The notes beneath the pieces are model-generated. The model saw only the letters and a list, made by a program, of their open reading frames with translations, searched no databases and was not told where the DNA came from. This document shows, piece after piece, positions 1 to 4,878 of a stretch of 8,730 nt of DNA. A program made the translations under genes and the position numbers. Within the stretch, counting starts at the first letter, position 1. Every line of letters starts with the position of its first letter. The DNA comes from Acidimicrobiia bacterium (GTDB lineage: Bacteria > Actinomycetota > Acidimicrobiia > Acidimicrobiales > CATQHL01), in the NCBI GenBank assembly GCA_021296435.1, contig JAGWAK010000092.1, positions 1-8,730 on the forward strand, written 5' to 3'.

Positions 1-755
1 ACGTGCAGCGCATGCTGCTGACCCAGAAGGCCTATATCGAGGCCATGCGCTGCCTCTGTTACTACAACGCCACCGCCCTGGACCTGGCCCAGCACCTACC
101 CGAGGGAGACGAGCGGCGGGCCGCGCAGGAATTGTGCGACCTGCTGACACCGCTGTCGAAGGCCTGGTGCACCGATGTGGCGAACGAGACCACATCGGTG
201 GCTCTGCAGATCCACGGCGGGATGGGCTACGTGGAGGAGACGGGCGCCGCGCAGTACTGCCGGGACGTGCGCATCGCCGCCATCTACGAGGGCACCAACG
301 GCATCCAGGCCATCGACCTCGTTGGTCGCAAGCTGCCGATGCGCGACGGGGCCGTGGTGCACGAGTTGCTGGACCGCATCGCCGGCACCGCCGAAGAACT
401 GCATCCCGACCTGGCGACCCTGCGGGAGCCGCTCACCGAGTCCGTCGCCGCCGCTCGCGCCTGTACCGACTGGCTGCTGGCGCATCCCGGCGATGCCGCG
501 CTGGCGGGTGCCGCGCCGTACCTGCGACTGCTGGCCAGCGTGGTGGGTGCCTGGCTACTCGCCCGGTCGGCCGAAGCCGCCCGCAGCGAGCTCGCCGCGG
601 GAGCAATCGGAGCCGAGGCCGAGGCCCTGGAGGCCAAGCAGGTCACCGCCGGGTTCTTCTGTCGGCAACTGCTGCCACAGGCCGTGGGCCTGGCATCCGC
701 GGTCACCTGCGGGGCCGAGATCCTGGCCTCCCTCAACGCGACGCAGTTGCGCTGA
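1..755 (+). CDS. Acyl-CoA dehydrogenase, C-terminal part (5' end outside window)
   Basis: This is the last 250 codons of an FAD-dependent acyl-CoA dehydrogenase, which introduces a C2-C3 trans double bond into an acyl-CoA. The reading frame is already open at base 3, so the true start lies upstream. The visible part holds the C-terminal helical domain: HGGMGY at about visible residues 71-76, then a region ending IYEGTNGIQ around 94-102. In this family the Glu of YEGTN (visible residue 96) aligns with the catalytic base. After this core come about 140 further residues, Ala/Leu-rich and helical, including PYLRLLASVVGAWLLARSAE. Such an extension is typical of the long (about 600 residue) acyl-CoA dehydrogenases of the FadE5/DmdC type with an acetyl-CoA-dehydrogenase-like C-terminal domain. 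The substrate cannot be told from this part. The gene converges on the small membrane-protein gene, with 31 bp between the stop codons. Confidence 0.93.
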   Translation, partial: VQRMLLTQKAYIEAMRCLCYYNATALDLAQHLPEGDERRAAQELCDLLTPLSKAWCTDVANETTSVALQIHGGMGYVEETGAAQYCRDVRIAAIYEGTNGIQAIDLVGRKLPMRDGAVVHELLDRIAGTAEELHPDLATLREPLTESVAAARACTDWLLAHPGDAALAGAAPYLRLLASVVGAWLLARSAEAARSELAAGAIGAEAEALEAKQVTAGFFCRQLLPQAVGLASAVTCGAEILASLNATQLR

Positions 756-786
756 AGCTCGCCTGGCAACCGCTGAGGTCGCCCGG

Positions 787-978
787 TTAGGCCTCTGTGT
801 TCCCGATCTCCAGGTGTCCCTCGATGCGCGCCAAACGCTCGCCCTGATCGTTCAACCGCCCTTCGGTACGGTCGAAGCCGGCACACATCTCCACGCGCAG
901 ATCACGGATGTCGAGCTTCAACCAGCCGAACAGAACGATGATCAGACCGGCGATCGTTGCGATCTGACTCCAATCCAT
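787..978 (-). CDS. Small membrane protein with coiled-coil tail (63 aa), hypothetical
   Basis: This 63-residue protein has one N-terminal hydrophobic segment (about residues 5-20, ATIAGLIIVLFGWLKL). A charged amphipathic tail with heptad-like spacing follows and ends in RLNDQGERLARIEGHLE. The layout is one membrane anchor plus a short coiled coil that probably oligomerises. Many bacteria carry small hypothetical proteins of this shape, and I recognise no named family. The frame stays open upstream to 1107, but the ATG at 978 is chosen because a clean GGGAGGG Shine-Dalgarno sequence lies 5 nt before it and the upstream residues look non-coding. It lies 153 bp downstream of the cupredoxin-like gene on the same strand, so it could be the last gene of that unit or have its own promoter. 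No function can be assigned. Confidence 0.68.
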   Translation of the reverse strand: MDWSQIATIAGLIIVLFGWLKLDIRDLRVEMCAGFDRTEGRLNDQGERLARIEGHLEIGNTEA

Positions 979-983
979 CCTTG

Positions 984-990
984 CCCTCCC
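984..990 (-). promoter_or_regulatory. Ribosome binding site deciding the start of the 63-aa gene
   Basis: On the minus strand this reads GGGAGGG, 5 nt upstream of the ATG at 978. It supports a 63-codon gene over the longer open frame beginning at 1107. Confidence 0.7.
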
Positions 991-1057
991 GGACTCGTCT
1001 GCGTGGGGAAGCACGTTGCAGCCAACTGTACTCTCCGGCCGAAGGATCCCACCCGAT

Positions 1058-1091
1058 GTCCGTCCCGACCCGGAGTCCGTCCCGACTCCGG
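1058..1091. repeat. 17-bp direct repeat overlapping a 7-bp-stem hairpin
   Basis: GTCCGTCCCGAC occurs at 1058-1069 and again at 1075-1086, a 17-bp period. Overlapping it, CCGGAGT (1070-1076) and ACTCCGG (1085-1091) form a perfect 7-bp inverted repeat around an 8-nt loop. It lies in the 153-bp gap between the cupredoxin-like gene and the small membrane-protein gene. No T-run follows on the minus strand, so a classical intrinsic terminator is not supported. It could be an mRNA stem-loop or a binding site, or simply high-GC coincidence. Confidence 0.4.
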
Positions 1092-1110
1092 CGACGGCGA
1101 GCCACACGGG

Positions 1111-1123
1111 TGCCGTAACGGCA
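1111..1123 (-). terminator. Short palindrome just after the cupredoxin-like gene
   Basis: TGCCGTAACGGCA is a 13-nt palindrome around a central base and can fold as a 5-bp stem with a 3-nt loop. It starts about 8 nt past the minus-strand stop codon at 1132. Position and compactness would suit a transcript-end hairpin, but there is no U-tract and the stem is short, so terminator function is only a possibility. Confidence 0.25.
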
Positions 1124-1131
1124 GGCCCAGC

Positions 1132-1932
1132 TCAGCCGCCGGTCACCTCGATGACACCCACGGGCATCGTGAGGTCCAACTCGCCGTCCGGTCTGAGCGC
1201 GGCGCAGAGAATGCGGGTCAGAGGGGCGAACTCGCCGATCTCGGGGAAGGTGACGATCATGATCCGCACCCCGTTTTCGGCCACGATCATCCGGTAGCGG
1301 AAGTCGGCGGTGGCGTTCGAGCCCTCCTCGGTCTCGTGGCCGTCGTGGGCCAAAACGCCGGCCGCCAGCAACCGGGGCGCGGCGGCACCGGACACCAGCT
1401 GTAGGTCAGCACCCCCGGCGCCGACGTTCACCGGCTCGTCGGGGTCGTAACCCGGTGAGGCGCGCAGGGCCACGCCGGCCTCGTCGGTCACGATCACCTC
1501 GAAGTCGCTGTCGGTGGTGTTGGTCACGCGGAAGACCACGCTCTCGCCGGGCTCCACGCTGAATTCCAGCGGGGTGCAGCCCGCGGCGCCTGCGGAGATC
1601 TCCACCGGGCGCGGCGGCGGCAGCTCCTCGTCGTCGCCGAGGAACAGAATCATCGCCACGGCGATCCAGGCCAAGCCGGCGGCGACGGCGCCCCACAACA
1701 CGATGCGCCACAGGCGGGAACGGTCCGGGCTGCGACGCCGGCGCCGCCGCTGAGCCCCCGCCGAGGCTCCGTCTCCGCCAGTGCGGCTGCTGGCGATGTC
1801 CACAGAGAGCACGATGCGCCACCAGCGGGAGCGATCTGGCGTGCCGCGCCGGCGCCTCCGTTGGGATCCCGCAGACGCTCTGTCCCCGCCAGGGCGGCTG
1901 CTGGAGCGGCGTTTCGGCGGACCGGTGCTCAT
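1132..1932 (-). CDS. Single-pass membrane protein with degenerate cupredoxin-like ectodomain
   Basis: This 266-residue protein has a long Arg-rich cytoplasmic N-terminus, one transmembrane helix (about residues 79-99) and an exported domain of about 165 residues. The ectodomain resembles the cupredoxin-type beta sandwich. An early strand reads EFSVEPGESVVFRVTN (about 123-138). The end has the order G-E-F, Cys243, Met256, then PVGVIEVTG, like the C...GM.G.I.V end of cupredoxins. The usual copper His residues are missing: Asp142-Phe144 stand where the first His is expected, and no His lies between Cys243 and Met256. A HDGH motif (196-199) lies elsewhere in the domain. The N-terminus contains a 111-bp in-frame tandem duplication (see repeat). 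Its ATG overlaps the stop of the DUF3105 gene as ATGA, so translation is probably coupled. The fold is inferred by eye; another small beta-sandwich family is possible. Confidence 0.72.
   Translation of the reverse strand: MSTGPPKRRSSSRPGGDRASAGSQRRRRRGTPDRSRWWRIVLSVDIASSRTGGDGASAGAQRRRRRRSPDRSRLWRIVLWGAVAAGLAWIAVAMILFLGDDEELPPPRPVEISAGAAGCTPLEFSVEPGESVVFRVTNTTDSDFEVIVTDEAGVALRASPGYDPDEPVNVGAGGADLQLVSGAAAPRLLAAGVLAHDGHETEEGSNATADFRYRMIVAENGVRIMIVTFPEIGEFAPLTRILCAALRPDGELDLTMPVGVIEVTGG
1696..1902 (-). repeat. 111-bp imperfect in-frame tandem duplication
   Basis: The segments 1807-1902 (codons 11-42) and 1696-1791 (codons 48-79) are clear copies, offset by exactly 111 bp (37 codons). An anchor is CACGATGCGCCA at 1699-1710 and 1810-1821. 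At protein level both copies carry SSR, then GGD, ASAG, Q-R5, PDRSR and WRIVL. Only the second copy runs on into the transmembrane helix; in the first, WRIVL is followed by the hydrophilic SVDIAS. The copies differ by scattered substitutions, so the duplication is not very recent, and the frame has been kept. Confidence 0.9.
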
Positions 1933-2819
1933 CCCTGCTGCGGGATCGCCTCGGGGTGCTCGGGAGGCACACCCACCGCCCCCGAGCAGGCCGCCCCGGG
2001 CTCGGGGGCCGTCGGACCGTCGAAGAGATACACATCCAGGAACTGATCGAAGCGAGGATCCTGAATCGAGTCCAGGTGGAGTTGGCGTGCCCAGGCGCTG
2101 AGCACCAGCGGCGACGATTGATCCTCATACGGCGAGGCCAGAATGTGCGACGACTGCGCGGCCAGCGCCTGCAACTCGCCGAGCGTCGCAGCCCCCACGT
2201 CGGATCGATACGTCACCCAGACCACTCCGTGCTCGAGGGAATGGACGGCCAACTCGTCCAGGACGGGCACCGTGTAGAAGCCGCAGTTCAGCCAGATGCC
2301 CAGGTGCGGGCCGCCGGCGGGAGGCGACGTCGGGTACTCGACGTCGTAGCGGACGTGCTCGTTGCTGGTCACCGGCACGACGACAGCACCCTCGACCCCC
2401 TCGGGGGCGTCCCCGGTGCCATCGGGCGACGCCACCGGCGGCGGCGCGGACGACTGGGCCATCGTCGACACCGTGGGCACGACATCATCCAGGTCGGCAC
2501 CGACCCGACCCCCGCCGGCCGCGGGCGGTTCGGTCTCAGTAGCTGGCGGCGCGGACTCCTCTGCCGGCGGTGATGGCGCCGCGGCTTGGGGAGACGACTC
2601 GGCTCGCGGGGACGACTCGGCTCGCGGGGACGACTCGGCGCCGGCAGCGGATCGCGGCTCGACGTCTCCGGTGGCTCCGGTCTCGCCGGCCGGTGGCGGG
2701 GGTTGGGGCGCCGGGCCGGCGTCGCTCCCACCGCAGGCGGCACCCAGCAGCAGGACTGAACCCAGCAGGACCGCCGCCAGTAGCAGCGGCCTCCACACCT
2801 GCGAAGTTCCTCGGCGCAT
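1929..2819 (-). CDS. DUF3105-family lipoprotein
   Basis: This is a 296-residue secreted lipoprotein of unknown function. The N-terminus has MRR, a hydrophobic stretch and a lipobox LGAAC with the lipidated Cys at residue 29. Residues about 30-142 form a low-complexity linker rich in Pro, Ala, Glu and Ser, including the tandem ESSPRA repeat. The C-terminal domain (about 143-270) shows the DUF3105 pattern: NEHVRYD, PPAGGPH, NCGFY and VHSLEHGVVWVTY. His155, His172, Cys179, His193, Glu196 and His197 are candidate metal ligands, by appearance only. The frame extends upstream to 2927, but the ATG at 2819 gives a normal lipoprotein signal peptide. A GTG at 2798, preceded by GAGGA with 9 nt spacing, would also work. 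It is the first gene of the minus-strand unit and overlaps the cupredoxin-like gene by ATGA. A shared role at the cell surface is inferred from this pairing. Confidence 0.85.
   Translation of the reverse strand: MRRGTSQVWRPLLLAAVLLGSVLLLGAACGGSDAGPAPQPPPPAGETGATGDVEPRSAAGAESSPRAESSPRAESSPQAAAPSPPAEESAPPATETEPPAAGGGRVGADLDDVVPTVSTMAQSSAPPPVASPDGTGDAPEGVEGAVVVPVTSNEHVRYDVEYPTSPPAGGPHLGIWLNCGFYTVPVLDELAVHSLEHGVVWVTYRSDVGAATLGELQALAAQSSHILASPYEDQSSPLVLSAWARQLHLDSIQDPRFDQFLDVYLFDGPTAPEPGAACSGAVGVPPEHPEAIPQQG
2593..2639 (-). repeat. 18-bp tandem repeat (2.6 copies) in the DUF3105 linker
   Basis: The plus-strand unit GACGACTCGGCTCGCGGG occurs at 2593-2610 and 2611-2628, then partially at 2629-2639. 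The copies are identical over the shared length. In the gene they encode ESSPRA-type hexapeptides in the Pro/Ala/Ser linker between lipid anchor and domain. Copy-number change by multiples of 18 bp would alter linker length without a frameshift. Confidence 0.92.
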
Positions 2820-3161
2820 CCTCAGTCTCGTCGTCTCCTCGTCGTGGGTCGCCTGTAGACCGGCAATGGGCCGCGGCCCCGGTGGCAGGCGGCTCGCGCC
2901 CCGGGACCGGCAAGAACCCGGCGCCACGGCTGAACCTTCTCCCGGACCTTACGGGGACTTGCAACCGAAACGGCAGGCGGGGCGCCGGGTGCCGCTCCCG
3001 AGAATCGACACGCTGGCCCAGGAGCCGGGATTCGGCACACGGAAGTCAACGCCTGGGCACGGCAGCCGCTGCAACCGTGGCCGGCGCACGCACCTTGCAC
3101 TGTCCCCGGATCTAACCTCCGAACCGTGCCAGGACGGACCGACCCAACCCGGAGCGGGCCA
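2820..3161. other. Intergenic region between divergent DUF3105 and SDR genes
   Basis: These 342 bp separate the divergently oriented DUF3105 and SDR genes and should hold both promoters. Nothing firm is visible. TTGACT, on the minus strand at about 3043-3048, and TTGCAC, on the plus strand at 3095-3100, resemble -35 elements, but neither has a convincing -10 element at 16-18 bp. Open frames crossing this stretch have no recognisable protein character, and I see no RNA gene or strong inverted repeat. Confidence 0.5.
3151..3154 (+). promoter_or_regulatory. Ribosome binding site favouring the GTG start at 3162
   Basis: GGAG lies 7 nt before the GTG at 3162. The other upstream in-frame start, GTG at 3126, has no Shine-Dalgarno-like sequence at a usable distance. 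Confidence 0.5.
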
Positions 3162-4070
3162 GTGCAGGCCACGTCATCACAGACCGATCCGCCACGTCCG
3201 CAGCGCCAGCCCGATCGGTGGCCGCGGACCGGACCGGACGCTCCGCCGGGCGCAGGCCGTTACCCACCCCGCCCGGGCGCCGTGGCGGTCGTGACGGGCG
3301 GGGCGAGCGGCATCGGGGCGGCCCTGGCCCGACGCCTCGCGGCCGACGGCGCGTTCGTGGTGGTCACCGACCTCGACGCTGCCGGCGCTGGGGAGGTGGC
3401 CGCGGACTTCGGGGGGCAGGCTCGCTTCCTGGACGTGCGCGACGCCGACGCCACCCACCGGCTGATCGAAGACACTGAGGCCACGCTCGGCCCCGTGGAG
3501 ATCTACTGCTCAAATGCCGGTCTGCTGGTACCCGGCGGCATCGACACGGCGGCCGCCGGCTGGCAGCAGAGTTGGGAGGTCCACGTGATGGCGCACGTCC
3601 ACGCGGCGCGCGTGTTACTGCCTCGCTGGACCGAGCGCGGCGGCGGCACCTTCGTGGTGACCGCCTCGGCGGCGGGGCTGCTGACACAACTCGACTCGGT
3701 CTCCTACGCCGTCACCAAGCATGCGGCGGTTGCCGTCGCCGAGTGGCTGGCCATCAGCTACGGAGACCGCGGCGTCCAGGTCGCAGCGTTGTGCCCGCAG
3801 GCGGTGCGCACGCCGTTGCTGGAGGACTCCAGCGGCGGGCCCACACCGGCGGCGTCGCCGGGCGACGACGTGGTGCCCCCGTCGGCCGCGGCGACCGACG
3901 GGGTCCTGGAGCCCGATGCGGTCGCCGACGCCACGGCCGAGGCGTTGCGCGAGGGTCGGTTCCTCGTCCTGCCGCACCCGGCGGTCGCGACGTACGCCAG
4001 GCGCCGAGCCGACGACCCCGATCGCTGGTTGGCCGGCATGCGGCGCCTCGCCCGGCGGATGTCGGGTTAG
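3162..4070 (+). CDS. Short-chain dehydrogenase/reductase (SDR, classical type)
   Basis: This is an NAD(P)-dependent oxidoreductase of 302 residues with a Rossmann fold. It shows the cofactor motif TGGASGIG (about residues 45-52), an acidic Asp70 in VVVTDLD at the end of strand 2 (suggesting NAD(H) over NADP(H)), NAG at 118-120, the catalytic Ser169 in TASAAG, and Tyr182/Lys186 in SYAVTK. ALCPQAVRTPLL follows in place of the usual PG motif. The tetrad Asn normally found in a VNV context appears as His141 (EVHVMAHV), which is unusual. The first 38 or so residues are Pro/Arg-rich and not part of the fold. The start is uncertain: GTG 3162 has a GGAG site, GTG 3126 lies upstream, and GTG 3282 would begin right at the fold. 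The substrate is unknown. The gene converges on the acyltransferase gene with only 13 bp between stops. Confidence 0.9.
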   Translation: MQATSSQTDPPRPQRQPDRWPRTGPDAPPGAGRYPPRPGAVAVVTGGASGIGAALARRLAADGAFVVVTDLDAAGAGEVAADFGGQARFLDVRDADATHRLIEDTEATLGPVEIYCSNAGLLVPGGIDTAAAGWQQSWEVHVMAHVHAARVLLPRWTERGGGTFVVTASAAGLLTQLDSVSYAVTKHAAVAVAEWLAISYGDRGVQVAALCPQAVRTPLLEDSSGGPTPAASPGDDVVPPSAAATDGVLEPDAVADATAEALREGRFLVLPHPAVATYARRRADDPDRWLAGMRRLARRMSG

Positions 4071-4083
4071 CGACAGTCGTCGC

Positions 4084-4830
4084 TCACCCCGACGACGCCG
4101 AGCCCTCCGGCGGCGTCGAGTCCTCCGGCGGCGTCGAGTCCTCCGGCGGCGTCGAGTCCTCCGGCGGCTTCAGGAGCTCCGCCAGTCCCTGCATCACCGC
4201 CGCCGCCACGCGCTCGCGATCGCGACGGTCACCCGGCTCCAGCGGCACTAGCGATTCCACCAGCACGCGCACTGTCGGCCGGCGACCGAACCGCAGGCGC
4301 GGCAACCGGCGACCCAGGGGCCACACCTCGTCGGTGCCCGTGATGGCGCACAGCGCCAGCGGGGCAGCGCTGCGGGCCGCCAGGATGCCGATCCCCGCGC
4401 CGGGTGGCCCGACACCTTCGGGGCGCTCGGAGGGAGGGATCACGCGCCCTTCGGGCATGATGACCACCGACTCGCCGCGCTCGAGAGCCTCGAGGCAGGC
4501 CTTGACGCCACCCAGGGCAGCCCGACCGGCCTCCATCGGGATACATCCCCCCGCCCGCAGCAGCCGACCCATCAGCCAATGGTCGAAGTAGCGCTTGGCG
4601 ACCACGATGTGCATCGAGGCCCGGAAGTTCCAGAAAAGGCGGAACCCCACCACGATGTCGAACATGCTGCGATGGTTGCCGGCGAAGATCGCCGGTGCCG
4701 GCACCGGCAACACCCGCGGTATGTCCCAACGCGCCAGCAACGCCGCAGGCAGGTGGATCGCCGTCGCCAGCAGTCCGAATCTGCGGTGGTAGCCGGTCCG
4801 GTGACCGCTGGAGAGCCGCATCGGCGGCAT
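4084..4830 (-). CDS. PlsC-like 1-acyl-glycerol-3-phosphate acyltransferase family protein
   Basis: This 248-residue protein belongs to the PlsC-type acyltransferases, which move an acyl group from acyl-CoA or acyl-ACP to lysophosphatidic acid or a related acceptor at the inner membrane face. It shows the catalytic NHX4D motif as NHRSMFD (residues 52-58), GGCIPMEAGR (about 94-103) as motif II, and MPEGRVIP (125-132) as the EGxR-like motif III, in the EGR form without the Thr. A hydrophobic N-terminal stretch (about 19-33) may anchor it. The tail after residue 220 is a low-complexity repeat of TPPEDS ending EGSASSG, outside the catalytic fold. The frame remains open upstream to 5514, antisense to the ATPase. 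ATG 4830 is chosen because GGAGG lies 8 nt before it and homologous sequence begins just after. The true acceptor is unknown. It is divergent from the ATPase gene. Confidence 0.87.
   Translation of the reverse strand: MPPMRLSSGHRTGYHRRFGLLATAIHLPAALLARWDIPRVLPVPAPAIFAGNHRSMFDIVVGFRLFWNFRASMHIVVAKRYFDHWLMGRLLRAGGCIPMEAGRAALGGVKACLEALERGESVVIMPEGRVIPPSERPEGVGPPGAGIGILAARSAAPLALCAITGTDEVWPLGRRLPRLRFGRRPTVRVLVESLVPLEPGDRRDRERVAAAVMQGLAELLKPPEDSTPPEDSTPPEDSTPPEGSASSG
4104..4168 (-). repeat. 18-bp tandem repeat (3.6 copies) in the acyltransferase tail
   Basis: The plus-strand unit CCTCCGGCGGCGTCGAGT occurs at 4104-4121, 4122-4139 and 4140-4157, with a partial copy at 4158-4168, all identical over the shared length. 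It encodes repeated TPPEDS near the C-terminus of the acyltransferase. Perfect identity between copies suggests recent expansion or ongoing slippage. Confidence 0.95.
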
Positions 4831-4834
4831 CGTA

Positions 4835-4854
4835 GAGGCCTCCGCGGCGGCCTC
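4835..4854. promoter_or_regulatory. Interrupted palindrome between the divergent acyltransferase and ATPase genes
   Basis: GAGGCC (4835-4840) and GGCCTC (4849-4854) are perfect inverted 6-mers around an 8-bp spacer. They lie in the only 48 bp between the acyltransferase ATG and the ATPase GTG, and overlap the acyltransferase ribosome binding site. The position would suit an operator controlling both genes, for instance a copper-responsive one, but the sequence is also the kind that occurs by chance at this GC content. Confidence 0.3.
4839..4843 (-). promoter_or_regulatory. Ribosome binding site deciding the acyltransferase start
   Basis: GGAGG on the minus strand lies 8 nt upstream of the ATG at 4830. 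It supports a 248-residue protein over the much longer open frame that continues antisense to the ATPase gene. Confidence 0.65.
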
Positions 4855-4878
4855 CGAACCCAATACGCTGGGGAACGA

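Noticed and set aside
175..1404. Plus-strand 409-codon open frame running through the acyl-CoA dehydrogenase and beyond
   Set aside because: It overlaps the acyl-CoA dehydrogenase in another frame and is antisense to the small membrane protein and the cupredoxin-like gene. Its Arg/Pro/Ser/Cys/Trp-rich composition is typical of high-GC shadow frames.
3095..3118. Possible plus-strand promoter TTGCAC ... TAACCT upstream of the SDR
   Set aside because: The spacing is only 12 bp, too short for a sigma-70-type promoter, and no better -10 element lies at 16-18 bp.
2362..3294. Plus-strand 310-codon open frame antisense to the DUF3105 gene
   Set aside because: It has low-complexity composition and no domain, while the opposite strand carries a lipobox and the DUF3105 motifs.
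2593..4168. Tandem repeats considered as a CRISPR array or mobile-element ends
   Set aside because: The repeats have no unique spacers, lie in frame inside genes, and no cas, transposase or integrase gene is present.
3572..4591. Plus-strand 339-codon open frame over the SDR and acyltransferase genes
   Set aside because: It is Arg-rich shadow sequence in the wrong frame of the SDR, then antisense to the acyltransferase.
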